Shown here: piece after piece, positions 43,293 through 51,663 of the stretch
How positions within the stretch are numbered: the first letter of the stretch is position 1
How the letters are laid out: the number at the start of each line of letters is the position of its first letter
Source of the DNA: Pseudonocardia sp. ICBG1293
GTDB taxonomy: Bacteria; Actinomycetota; Actinomycetes; Mycobacteriales; Pseudonocardiaceae
NCBI RefSeq assembly: GCF_020131355.1
Contig: NZ_JAHLEL010000051.1
Location: 522,852-586,851, forward strand
Length of the DNA: 64,000 nt
Reading direction: 5' to 3'
Program-made: the position numbers and the translations under genes
The notes under the pieces: generated by a model
Told to the model about the DNA's origin: nothing
Database searches by the model: none
The model's input: only the letters and a program-made list of their open reading frames with translations

Positions 43293-44145
43293 ATCCGTCA
43301 CCGCCGTCGTCCCCACCGTGCCGCCGGGCCGGCGTGACCTGCTCCGGAGCCCGGCGGTCGTCCTGCCGGGTGGGCTGCTCGCGCTGATCACCGCGGCCTG
43401 CTTCGTCGGACCGGTGGTGCTGCCCCTGCCGCCGCCGGTCGGTGGGAGCGTGCTGTCGAGCTACCTCCCGGCGCTCTCCCCGGGGCACCTGCTCGGCACC
43501 GACCCGAACGGCAACGACATCCTGTCCCGGGTGCTGCACGGCGGGCGCTCGTCGCTGATCGTCGCGGTGTCGGTGAACCTGCTCGGGCTGCTCGTGGGCG
43601 GCACCCTCGGCGCGGTGTCGGGCTTCCTCGGCGGGATCGTCGACACCGTCATCATGCGGGTGCTGGACGTGCTGATCGCGTTCCCGTCGCTGGTACTGAC
43701 CCTGGCGGTGGCCCAGAGCCTCGGCCCGAGCCGGACCAACACCGTCCTCGCGCTGGCATTCTTCAGCGTGCCGGCGTTCGCCCGGATCGCCAGGGCCGCC
43801 ACCCTGCGGCTGCGCGAGCAGCCGTTCATGGCCGCGGCCGAGCTGTGCGGGACGCCCGGCCACCGGACGCTGCTGCGACACGTCGCGCCCAACATCGCAC
43901 CCCAGCTGATCACCTTCGGGATGCTCGGCATGGGCATCGTGATGGTGATCGAGGGAGCGCTGTCGTTCCTCGGGCTCGGCATCCCGCCGCCCGCCCCCAG
44001 CTGGGGAAACATGATCGCCCAGGGCCAGCAGAGCCTGTCCGCGACGCCGATGCTGGTCGTCTGGCCGTGCCTGGTGCTCTTCGTGACCGTCCTGACCTTC
44101 AACCTGCTCGGCGAGACCCTGCGCGCACGATGGAGCGGCCGATGA
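43279..44145 (+). CDS. ABC transporter permease (DppC-like, importer 2)
   Basis: 288 residues. LLGTDPNGNDILSRVLHGGR, EAA loop (EQPFMAAAELCGTPGHRTLL), ALSFLGLGIPPPAPSWG and NLLGETLRARW at the end. ATG 43279 overlaps the end of the DppB-like gene by 14 bases. Confidence 0.92.
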   Translation: MAVAESVTAVVPTVPPGRRDLLRSPAVVLPGGLLALITAACFVGPVVLPLPPPVGGSVLSSYLPALSPGHLLGTDPNGNDILSRVLHGGRSSLIVAVSVNLLGLLVGGTLGAVSGFLGGIVDTVIMRVLDVLIAFPSLVLTLAVAQSLGPSRTNTVLALAFFSVPAFARIARAATLRLREQPFMAAAELCGTPGHRTLLRHVAPNIAPQLITFGMLGMGIVMVIEGALSFLGLGIPPPAPSWGNMIAQGQQSLSATPMLVVWPCLVLFVTVLTFNLLGETLRARWSGR

Positions 44146-45191
44146 CCATCTCCGGCACCGACACCGCGCCGGCCGGTACCGATCCGGCGCCGGTCGGAGA
44201 TCCGCTGCTCGTGGTGCGGGACCTGCGGGTCCGGTTCAGCCGCGAGGGCGTTCCCGTGCACGCGGTCAACGGGCTGTCCTACAGCGTCGCCCCCGGACGG
44301 ACGCTGGCGGTGATCGGCGAGTCCGGGTCCGGCAAGAGCGTGAGCTCGCGGGCGCTGCTCGGGCTGCTGCCCGGCTCCGCCCGGGTCACCGGCTCGGCGA
44401 CGTTCGACGGCACCGAACTGATCGGCATGCCGGAGCGCCGGATGCGCAGGCGGCGCGGCTCGGACATCGCCATGGTCTTCCAGGACCCGGCCCGCTCGCT
44501 CAACCCGACGATGCGGATCGGCAACCAGATCACCGAGGCCGTCCGGGTGCACGCCGACGTCGACGCCCGGTCGGCGCGGGAGCGTGCCGTCGAGCTGCTG
44601 ACCATGGTCCGGCTGCCGGCACCGGAGCGGCGCTTCTTCGAGTACCCGCACCAGCTCTCCGGCGGGATGCGGCAGCGGGTCATGATCGCGATCGCGCTGG
44701 CCGGGGAGCCCCGGCTGCTGATCGCCGACGAGGCGACGACCGCGCTCGACGTGACCACCCAGGCCCAGATCATGGAGCTGCTGGCCGAACTGCAGCAGCG
44801 GCTCGGCACCGCCGTCGTCATGATCAGCCACGACCTCGGGCTGGCCGCCAGCTACGCCGACGACGTGCTGGTCATGTACGCGGGCCGGGCCGTCGAGTAC
44901 GCGCCCGCGCCGACCCTGTTCGGTGCCGTCCGGATGCCGTACACCGCGGCGCTGCTGGGCGCGATCCCGCTGCTCGACCGGCCGTCGCACACCCCGCTGC
45001 CGGTGATCGCCGGCCAGCCGCCCGACCTGCGGGCGCTGCCCGAGGGCTGCCCGTTCCGCCCACGGTGCGCCTCGGCCGACGAGCAGTGCCTGACCGAGCC
45101 ACCACTGACCGAACACGAGCCCGGCCACCGCTGGGCCTGCTGGCATCCCGAACCCGGCCGGGACACCGACTGCGAGGAGGGCCGACGATGA
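44142..45191 (+). CDS. ABC transporter ATP-binding protein (DppD-like, importer 2)
   Basis: 349 residues. Walker A GESGSGKS, Q-loop VFQDPARSLNP, signature LSGGMRQR, Walker B LLIADEATTALD, H-loop ISHDL; C-terminal cysteines GCPFRPRCASADEQC. ATG 44142 in a 4-base overlap with the permease gene. Confidence 0.92.
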   Translation: MTISGTDTAPAGTDPAPVGDPLLVVRDLRVRFSREGVPVHAVNGLSYSVAPGRTLAVIGESGSGKSVSSRALLGLLPGSARVTGSATFDGTELIGMPERRMRRRRGSDIAMVFQDPARSLNPTMRIGNQITEAVRVHADVDARSARERAVELLTMVRLPAPERRFFEYPHQLSGGMRQRVMIAIALAGEPRLLIADEATTALDVTTQAQIMELLAELQQRLGTAVVMISHDLGLAASYADDVLVMYAGRAVEYAPAPTLFGAVRMPYTAALLGAIPLLDRPSHTPLPVIAGQPPDLRALPEGCPFRPRCASADEQCLTEPPLTEHEPGHRWACWHPEPGRDTDCEEGRR

Positions 45192-46243
45192 CCGTCACCG
45201 ACCACCGGGGGACCGGATCGCGGACCGCTCCGGTCGCCCCGCTGCTGACCGCCCGCGACGTCGTCCAGGAGTTCCCGGTCCGGGCCGCGGGCGGTGTGAA
45301 GGGCGGCGTGGTGCACGCCGTCTCGAACGTGTCGCTGGAGGTCCACCCGGGGGAGACGCTGGGGGTGGTCGGCGAGACCGGTTCCGGTAAGTCCACGCTG
45401 GCCCGGTCACTGATCCAGGCGCCGCGGCCGCAGTCGGGCGAGATCGAGTTCCAGGGCGTCGATCTGATGGGCCTGCGGCGGCGGGACCTGGTGCGGGCCC
45501 GGCGGTCGCTGCAGATGGTCTACCAGGATCCGTTCGGCTCGCTGAACCCGCGCTGGCGGGTCACCGAGCTGGTCGCCGAGCCGCTGGTCGGCTACCGGGA
45601 GGGCACCGTCGCCTCGCGTGCCCGCCGCGTCGACGAGCTGCTGGACATGGTCGGGCTGGATCCGTCGCTGTACGGGCGGCGGCGGCCGCACGAGCTGTCC
45701 GGCGGACAGTGCCAGCGGGTCGCGATCGCCCGGGCGATCGCGCTGGACCCGGCGCTGCTCATCTGCGACGAGGCGGTGTCCTCGCTGGACGTGCTGATCC
45801 AGGCGCAGGTACTCAACCTGTTCGAACGCCTGCGCTCCGAGCTCGGCCTGTCCTACCTGTTCATCGCGCACGACCTCGCGCTGGTCAAACAGGTCAGCGA
45901 CCGGGTCGCGGTGATGCACCTCGGGCAGCTCGCCGAGATCGGCCCCGCGACCGCGCTCTACCGCGCGCCCCGGCACCCCTACACCTCGGCGCTGCTCGAC
46001 TCGATCCCCGGACTGGATCCGGCCACCGGGCGGGTGCGCCGGCCGAAGGCCCCGCCCGGGGAGCCGCCGTCGCCGCTGGACCCGCCCAGCGGCTGCCGCT
46101 ACCGCACCCGCTGCCCGCGCGCGCAGGCGCGCTGCGCCGAGGAGGAACCGGTGCTCGTCGAACTGGCGCCGGGGCACCGGGCCGCCTGCCACTTCCCGCT
46201 CGCCCCACCCGGACGCGCCGCCGACGAAGGGACCCGCACATGA
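45188..46243 (+). CDS. ABC transporter ATP-binding protein (DppF-like, importer 2)
   Basis: 351 residues. Walker A GETGSGKSTLAR, Q-loop VYQDPFGSLNP, signature LSGGQCQR, Walker B LLICDEAVSSLD, H-loop IAHDL; C-terminal GCRYRTRCPRAQARC. The Cys in the signature loop is unusual but conservative. ATG 45188 overlaps the previous gene; the stop overlaps the small CxxC gene. Confidence 0.92.
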   Translation: MTVTDHRGTGSRTAPVAPLLTARDVVQEFPVRAAGGVKGGVVHAVSNVSLEVHPGETLGVVGETGSGKSTLARSLIQAPRPQSGEIEFQGVDLMGLRRRDLVRARRSLQMVYQDPFGSLNPRWRVTELVAEPLVGYREGTVASRARRVDELLDMVGLDPSLYGRRRPHELSGGQCQRVAIARAIALDPALLICDEAVSSLDVLIQAQVLNLFERLRSELGLSYLFIAHDLALVKQVSDRVAVMHLGQLAEIGPATALYRAPRHPYTSALLDSIPGLDPATGRVRRPKAPPGEPPSPLDPPSGCRYRTRCPRAQARCAEEEPVLVELAPGHRAACHFPLAPPGRAADEGTRT

Positions 46244-46485
46244 CGATCGACCACGCCGCTCTGGACGGACTGCGCGCCGGTCTGGAGGCCGACGACTACG
46301 CGATGGAGGTGACCGAGTCCGGCGACCGGCTGCAGGTCCGGATCAGCGCCGGACCGGACGCCTGCGCGGACTGTCTCGTCCCGAAGGACATGATGCGAGC
46401 TGTCCTGCACTCGGCCTTGGGCGTCCCCGAGGAGCGGATCGAGATCGGCTACCCCGGCGAAACGCTCGAACCGGGCGGCGAGTGA
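46240..46485 (+). CDS. small CxxC protein of unknown function
   Basis: 81 residues: a helix-strand N-terminal half (LDGLRAGLEADDYAMEVTE, RLQVRISAG), then DACADCLVPKDMM with C44-type CxxC, and a helix-strand end (AVLHSALGV, RIEIGYP). Size and CxxC position recall NifU C-terminal-like or small dithiol carrier proteins, but I cannot assign a family. ATG 46240 overlaps the ATPase gene, so it is produced with importer 2; 15 bases later the kinase begins. A third dithiol protein in a locus that already has two CGSC proteins and a TrxB-like reductase is noteworthy. Confidence 0.65.
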   Translation: MTIDHAALDGLRAGLEADDYAMEVTESGDRLQVRISAGPDACADCLVPKDMMRAVLHSALGVPEERIEIGYPGETLEPGGE

Positions 46486-46500
46486 CCGCATGATGGTGCG

Positions 46501-48012
46501 GTGCACACCGATGTGACGACCGTCCCCGACCGGGACGAGCCGGGAGCGGCCGCGCTCGTCGCGGTGTGTGCGGACGGCCTGGTCCTGCTCGACTCCGACG
46601 GCCGGTTCCGTTCGCTGAACCCGGCCGCCCTCCGGCTGCTCGGCCGCCCGGCCGACGAGCTCGTGGGCGTCCGGGCGCCGTTCGTCCCCGCCCCGGTCGG
46701 CCCGTCCGGGACGCGGACGGTGCGCTGGACCGGGGCCGACGGGTCGGCCCGCGAGCTCCGGTACCGGGCCGCGCCGGACGGCACCGGCGGCCTGGCCGTG
46801 TGGTTCAGCGACGTCACCGACCTGCTGGCCCGGCAGGAGCGGCTGACCGCGATCGTCCGGGCCGCCGCGGGGGTCGCCGAGGCGGGGTCGCTGGCTTGCA
46901 CGCTGGACGCCATCGCCCGCGAGATCGTCGGCACCGCGCACATCGCGGCCGCCCAGATCCTGGCGGTCGACGACCCGGCGGCCGACCTGCAGGTGCTCGG
47001 GATGGCCGGGTTCGGCGCGGCACCCGACTTCGTCCGGCGGCTGCGGGCCTGCCGGGAGGGCGGCGCGGACATCCGGTTCCTGGAGGCGTACGCGCGGGGC
47101 GAGGCGGTCGTCGTCCCGCACCGCCGGGCGGCGATCATGGCGGACCCGGCGTGGGAGCCGCTGCACGAGATCATGGACCGGCCGGACTGGGACGGGTTCG
47201 TCGCTATGCCGATGGTCGTCCGTGGCACCACCGTCGGCGTGATCAACGCCTACTACGAGCCGGACGAGGCGCCGGACCCGTCCTCGCTGGCGTTCCTCGA
47301 GGCGATGGCCGCGCACGCCGCCGTCGCCGTGGACACCGCCCGGCTGGTGGCCCGGTCCCGGTCCGACGCCCGCACGGCAGAGCGCCGCAGGCTGGCCCGG
47401 GACCTGCACGACTCGGTGGTGCAGCAGCTGTTCTCGATCCGCATGCAGGTCTCGGCGCTGCAGGGCCGGCTGGACCGCTCCGACCCGGACCCGGCCCGCG
47501 TGCTGGGCGCGGCGACCGAGCTGTCCGCGATGTCCGCCGACGCGCTGGACGACCTGCGGCTGCTGGTGCGTGAGATGCACCCGGCCGCACCGCGTGGCGG
47601 TGACCTGGTGGAGGCTGTCCGCACACACGCCTCCGAGGTGCAGTCCCGGACGGGCCTGCGGGTGGACGTCGTCGCCCCGGTGGACCCGCGGCTGGGCCCC
47701 GGGGCCACCGACGACCTCTACCGGACCGTCCGGGAGGCCCTGCACAATGCCGTCAAGCACGCCGGGGCGGACACGGTGCGGGTGCGGATCGAACGCAGCG
47801 GCGGCGACCTGGTGGTCGAGGTCGCCGACGACGGGTCCGGGACCCGGCCCACGGATCCGCCGGCCGGGGTGGCCGGCGGCCTGGGACTGGTGTCGATGCG
47901 GGAGCGGGCCGAACGGTGGGGCGGTGCCTGCTCGGCGGGCCCGCGCCCGGACGGCGGTTGGACGGTCCGGACCGTGCTCCCGGTCGCGGGCCTGGACGAG
48001 CAGGAGACCTGA
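46501..48012 (+). CDS. orphan NarL-type sensor histidine kinase (PAS-GAF-HisKA_3)
   Basis: 503 residues, no membrane segment, so a cytoplasmic sensor. A PAS-like domain (about 15-115: ADGLVLLDSDGRFRSLNPAAL), a GAF domain (about 130-285) and a dimerisation/phospho-acceptor helix with H303 (RDLHDSVVQQLFSIRM) precede a HATPase domain (REALHNAVKHAGA, VEVADDGSG, GLGLVSMRERAE). The HisKA_3 type partners NarL/FixJ regulators; the only one here is at 15691, also without a neighbour kinase. GTG 46501 is the first credible start. Confidence 0.87.
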   Translation: MHTDVTTVPDRDEPGAAALVAVCADGLVLLDSDGRFRSLNPAALRLLGRPADELVGVRAPFVPAPVGPSGTRTVRWTGADGSARELRYRAAPDGTGGLAVWFSDVTDLLARQERLTAIVRAAAGVAEAGSLACTLDAIAREIVGTAHIAAAQILAVDDPAADLQVLGMAGFGAAPDFVRRLRACREGGADIRFLEAYARGEAVVVPHRRAAIMADPAWEPLHEIMDRPDWDGFVAMPMVVRGTTVGVINAYYEPDEAPDPSSLAFLEAMAAHAAVAVDTARLVARSRSDARTAERRRLARDLHDSVVQQLFSIRMQVSALQGRLDRSDPDPARVLGAATELSAMSADALDDLRLLVREMHPAAPRGGDLVEAVRTHASEVQSRTGLRVDVVAPVDPRLGPGATDDLYRTVREALHNAVKHAGADTVRVRIERSGGDLVVEVADDGSGTRPTDPPAGVAGGLGLVSMRERAERWGGACSAGPRPDGGWTVRTVLPVAGLDEQET

Positions 48013-48013
48013 G

Positions 48014-48961
48014 GTGCCCCGTTCCGCCACGGCCGCGCTGGCCAACGTCGATCTGAATCTGCTGGTGATCCTGCGGGAACTGCTGCGCGAGCAGAACGTC
48101 ACCCGGGCGGCCGAGCGGGTCGGGGTGACCCAGCCCGCGGCGAGCGCCGCGCTCGCCCGGCTGCGCAGGCACTTCGACGACGACCTGCCCGAACGCACCC
48201 GCGGCCGCTACGTGCTGTCCCCGCTGGGGCGCCGGCTCGCCCTCCAGGTCGAGCCGCTCTGCCTCGGCCTGGAGCGGTTGTTCGCGCCGGAGGAGCCGTT
48301 CCGGCCGGAGGTCTCCGAGCACGAGTTCACGGTGATGACCACCGACTACGTGCTGGCGGCGATGGGCGAGTCGCTGTCGCGCGTGGTGCACGAGGCCGCG
48401 CCCGGCGTGCGGCTGCACGTCCCGGTCGTGAAGGGCAGGCTGCCCGGCGACCTGCCGGAGACGCTGCGCACGCTGGACGGGATCATCTCCGCGCCGAAGG
48501 CCGAGTTCAAGGTCGACGAGTTGTGCGGCCAGGAGCTGTTCCGGGATCGTTGGGTGTGCGTCGTCGACGCGGAGAACCCGGTGCGGGACCGGATCGAGCT
48601 GGCCGACCTCGAACGTCTGCCGTGGGTGGTCCCGAACCAGCCCGACCCGCAGTACCCGGCGAGCTCCCCGCTCGCGCCCCTGCTGGCGATGCTCGGCACC
48701 GGGCCGCGGGTGGCGGTGCGGGTCGACAGCTACGCGGCCACCCCGTGGTTCGTCGCCGGGACCGATCGGGTCGCGGTCATGCAGGGTCGGCTCGCTGCTG
48801 GCTTCGCCGACCGTCCCGACCTGCGGATCCTTCCCTGCCCGGGGGACCCGCCGCCGATCGTGGAGATCTTCTGGTGGCACCGGCTGCGCTCCGACGACGC
48901 CGCGCACACCTGGCTGCGCGCGATGCTGGACACCGCCTCGCGCTCGTTGCGCCCCGGCTAA
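48014..48961 (+). CDS. LysR-family transcriptional regulator
   Basis: 315 residues, of the NodD/NahR/LinR-like branch: the N-terminal HTH (NLLVILRELLREQNVTRAAERVGVTQPAASAALARLRRHF) and GRYVLSPLGRRLA, then a periplasmic-binding-like effector domain (TTDYVLAAM, DRWVCVVDAENP, WHRLRSDDAAHTWLR). It starts 1 base after the kinase stop, on the same strand. LysR genes are often divergent from their target; here the nearest target is the downstream Rieske-amidohydrolase unit. Confidence 0.9.
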   Translation: MPRSATAALANVDLNLLVILRELLREQNVTRAAERVGVTQPAASAALARLRRHFDDDLPERTRGRYVLSPLGRRLALQVEPLCLGLERLFAPEEPFRPEVSEHEFTVMTTDYVLAAMGESLSRVVHEAAPGVRLHVPVVKGRLPGDLPETLRTLDGIISAPKAEFKVDELCGQELFRDRWVCVVDAENPVRDRIELADLERLPWVVPNQPDPQYPASSPLAPLLAMLGTGPRVAVRVDSYAATPWFVAGTDRVAVMQGRLAAGFADRPDLRILPCPGDPPPIVEIFWWHRLRSDDAAHTWLRAMLDTASRSLRPG

Positions 48962-49021
48962 TAGACGCGGTGGATGACCCGCATCCTAACTTCCTCTTTC
49001 CGCCCGGGGTGACCTGCGACA

Positions 49022-49027
49022 TAGCGT
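49022..49027 (+). promoter_or_regulatory. -10 element of the Rieske-amidohydrolase unit (leaderless)
   Basis: GACATAGCGTCGG contains TAGCGT and ends 7 bases before ATG 49035, so transcription should start at or beside the start codon. A weak relative of the shared dyad (GGTGGATGACCCG, 48969-48981) stands about 40 bases upstream. Confidence 0.45.
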
Positions 49028-49034
49028 CGGAAGC

Positions 49035-49529
49035 ATGCGGATCGTGGTGGCCCGGGTGGACGACTTCCCACCCGGCGAACGAAGGATCGTGACCCGTGGA
49101 CGGCGCTCCATCGGGGTCTTCCGGGTCGGCGACCGGTTCTACGCGCTCAACAACCACTGCCCCCACCTGGGCGGACCGTTGTGCCAGGGCCGCACGCAGG
49201 CGTGGGTCCGGTCGAGCACACCCGGACGCTACGAGCGCGACGACGAGCACGCCCTGATCGCCTGCCCCTGGCACGGCTGGGAGTACGACCTGGCCACCGG
49301 GCAGTCGTTCCTCGGCCCGGGGGAGCCGCCGGCCCGGAGCTACGAGGTGAGCGTCGAGCCCGCCGACGTGTCCACCGCGGAGCCAGCGCCCGGGGAGCGC
49401 AGGCCCGGCCCGTTCGTCGCCGAGACCTTCGACGTGACCGTCGAGCGGTTCGGCTCGGGTGACCACGTCGTCGTCGACACCACGCCGCGGCCCGCCCGCA
49501 CCGTTCCGAGCCGGGGGGAGAGCCCGTGA
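49035..49529 (+). CDS. Rieske [2Fe-2S] ferredoxin-like protein
   Basis: 164 residues, one Rieske domain: C42-P-H44 (NNHCPHLGGPLC) and C77-P-W-H80 (ACPWHGWEYDLATG). The gap between the two ligand pairs is 32 residues, about twice that of typical Rieske ferredoxins, because of an inserted RTQAWVRSSTPGRYERDD. No oxygenase large subunit is in the window, so it may serve an oxygenase elsewhere or act as a small electron carrier for this unit. Overlaps the amidohydrolase by 4 bases. Confidence 0.87.
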   Translation: MRIVVARVDDFPPGERRIVTRGRRSIGVFRVGDRFYALNNHCPHLGGPLCQGRTQAWVRSSTPGRYERDDEHALIACPWHGWEYDLATGQSFLGPGEPPARSYEVSVEPADVSTAEPAPGERRPGPFVAETFDVTVERFGSGDHVVVDTTPRPARTVPSRGESP

Positions 49530-50629
49530 CCACCGCACCCGAGGCGCCCGCGGCGCCGGCCCGCCGGCGTACCGGCTTCACGATCGTCGACACCGACATC
49601 CACCCGGCCTGCCCGCCCGGCGAACTGATGCCGCGCCTGGACCCGGCCGCCCGGCGCCGCTACGAGCTGTTCGGCAGCCGCGTGCCCGCCCCGCCGGACG
49701 TCTACCCGCGGGTGCGCAACTCCGGCTACCGGCTGGACGCCTGGCCGGAGGGCGCCTTCCCGGGCAGCGACCTGCAGCTCGTCCGCGACCAGCTGCTCGA
49801 CGAGTTCGACATCGACCACGGCGTGCTCATCCCGCTGCAGTCGCACAGCTGGGGCGCCGAGACCCCGGAGTTCGCCGCGTCGCTGTGCCGGGCGCTCAAC
49901 GACTGGGTCGCCGAGTGCTGGCTCGACCACGAGCCGCGGCTGCGATCGTCGATCGCGGTGTCGCTGGAGTCCCCGGAGCTGGCCGCGGCGGAGATCCGCA
50001 GGCGCTCGGGCGACCCGCGGTTCTGCCAGGTACTGCTGGCCACCGGCGGCGAGTCCGGGTTCGGCAGGCGCCGGTACTGGCCGATCTACGTGGCCGCCGC
50101 CGAGGCCGGGCTGCCGATCGCCGCGCACACCGGCGGGCTGGAGCAGCACCGCGGCGCGGGCTGGCCGTCGTTCTACCTCGAGGAGCACGTCTGGAACGGC
50201 AACATGATGGGCGCGCTGGTCACCAGCCTGCTCTGCGAGGGTGTGCTCACCGAGTTCCCCGAGCTGCAGGTCGTCTGTGTGGAGGGCGGGCTGGCCTGGG
50301 CGGCGCCGTTGATCTGGTCGCTGGACGACGGGTGGGCGGCGCTGCGGGAGGACGTCCCGCACCTGGACCGGCCGCCGTCGGAGATCCTGCGTGAGCACCT
50401 GTGGTTCACCACTCAGCCGATCGAGGAGCCGCGGGACCCGGCGGACCTGGCCACGGTGATCCGGCATCTCGGCCTGGGCGAGCGGATCATGTTCGCCTCG
50501 GACTACCCGCACTGGGACTTCGACTCGCCGACGGCGGCGCCCCGGCTGTTCCCGGCCGACCTGCGCGAGCCGATCATGGGATCGAACGCCTGCCGGCTCT
50601 ACGGCCTGCCCGAGCGGGTGGCGTCGTGA
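49526..50629 (+). CDS. amidohydrolase-2 family protein
   Basis: 367 residues. The metal-site strand reads VDTDIHP (DxH instead of HxH, common in one branch of this family). Then PIAAHTGG, VCVEGGLAWAAPLIW and MFASDYPHWDFDSP give later His/Glu/Asp ligands. Probably a metal-dependent hydrolase or decarboxylase of a ring or its cleavage product. GTG 49526 overlaps the Rieske gene; the stop overlaps a related amidohydrolase. Confidence 0.87.
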   Translation: MTTAPEAPAAPARRRTGFTIVDTDIHPACPPGELMPRLDPAARRRYELFGSRVPAPPDVYPRVRNSGYRLDAWPEGAFPGSDLQLVRDQLLDEFDIDHGVLIPLQSHSWGAETPEFAASLCRALNDWVAECWLDHEPRLRSSIAVSLESPELAAAEIRRRSGDPRFCQVLLATGGESGFGRRRYWPIYVAAAEAGLPIAAHTGGLEQHRGAGWPSFYLEEHVWNGNMMGALVTSLLCEGVLTEFPELQVVCVEGGLAWAAPLIWSLDDGWAALREDVPHLDRPPSEILREHLWFTTQPIEEPRDPADLATVIRHLGLGERIMFASDYPHWDFDSPTAAPRLFPADLREPIMGSNACRLYGLPERVAS

Positions 50630-51663
50630 GCGCCCCGGTGGCAGGGGTGGTGGTCGACACCGACGTCCACTGTGTCCCGTCGACACTGTCCGACGTGGTC
50701 GCGCACATGGCCCCCTACTGGCGCGACTACACCACCGACGGCGGGGTGTCGCTGTCGCCGACCCAGGGCGGCGCCTATCCGCCCGGCATCGGCCCCGGTG
50801 GCCGGCCGCTGTCCGAGGTCGGCGAGCTGGGGGAGCGGGTGCTCTCCCCGTACGGCACGGACCTCGCGATCCTGACCTGCACCAGCACCTTCCAGACCAA
50901 CCGCAACCCGTACTACGAGGCGGCGCTCTGCCGGGCGCTCAACGACTGGCTCCTGGAACGGTGGCAGGCCCACGATCCGCGGCTGCGGGTGGCGATGGTC
51001 GTGCCGACCCTCGACGTCGACGCCGCGGTCGCGGAGATCCACCGGATCGGCGACCGGCCGGAGGTCGTCACCGCACTGCTGCCGGTCCGCAACGACACCC
51101 GCTGGGGCACCGTCGGGAACCGGCCGGTGCTGCGTGCCGCCGCGGAGCACGGTCTCGTCGTCACCCTGCACGCGTGGGGGCGTGCAGGGCAGGCGCCGTC
51201 GTCGAGCGGGATGACCCACAGCTACCTGGAGGACTACCTGGCCAACGGGAACGTCGTCGCGCAGGGGCAGCTGGTGAGCCTGGTGACCGAGGGCGTGTTC
51301 GCCGAGCTCCCCGGACTCCGGGTCACGGTCGCCGAGTGCGGCTCGACATGGCTGCCGACGCTGCTGTGGCGGTTCGACAAGGACTGGAAGGGCGTCTGGC
51401 GGGGGGTGCCCTGGGTGGACCGGCCGCCGTCGGAGATCGTCCGTGAGCACGTCCGGTTCACCACGGCGCCGATCCACCTGCCGCCCGACCCGGTGCAGGC
51501 CCGGGAGGTGGTCGACCTGCTCGGCCCGGAGCTGCTGATGCACGCCGGTGACCACCCGCACGACCACGGTCCCGGTGCCGACCGGCTCGCGGCCGTGCTG
51601 GACGGCGACGAGCTGGCCGCGGTGCGCGGCGGGACGGCCGCCGCGTGGTACCGCCTCGGGTGA
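50626..51663 (+). CDS. amidohydrolase-2 family protein, paralogue
   Basis: 345 residues, related to the upstream protein (VVDTDVHCVP, ALCRALNDWL, MTHSYLEDYLANGNVV, ECGSTWLPTLLWRFD, DRPPSEIVREHVRFTTAPI, MHAGDHPHDHGP). The shared DRPPSEI-REH-FTT block shows they are paralogues, yet this copy has AGDHPHD in place of ASDYPHWD at the last metal site. The tandem pair may form a heteromer. 4-base overlaps on both sides. Confidence 0.85.
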   Translation: MSAPVAGVVVDTDVHCVPSTLSDVVAHMAPYWRDYTTDGGVSLSPTQGGAYPPGIGPGGRPLSEVGELGERVLSPYGTDLAILTCTSTFQTNRNPYYEAALCRALNDWLLERWQAHDPRLRVAMVVPTLDVDAAVAEIHRIGDRPEVVTALLPVRNDTRWGTVGNRPVLRAAAEHGLVVTLHAWGRAGQAPSSSGMTHSYLEDYLANGNVVAQGQLVSLVTEGVFAELPGLRVTVAECGSTWLPTLLWRFDKDWKGVWRGVPWVDRPPSEIVREHVRFTTAPIHLPPDPVQAREVVDLLGPELLMHAGDHPHDHGPGADRLAAVLDGDELAAVRGGTAAAWYRLG

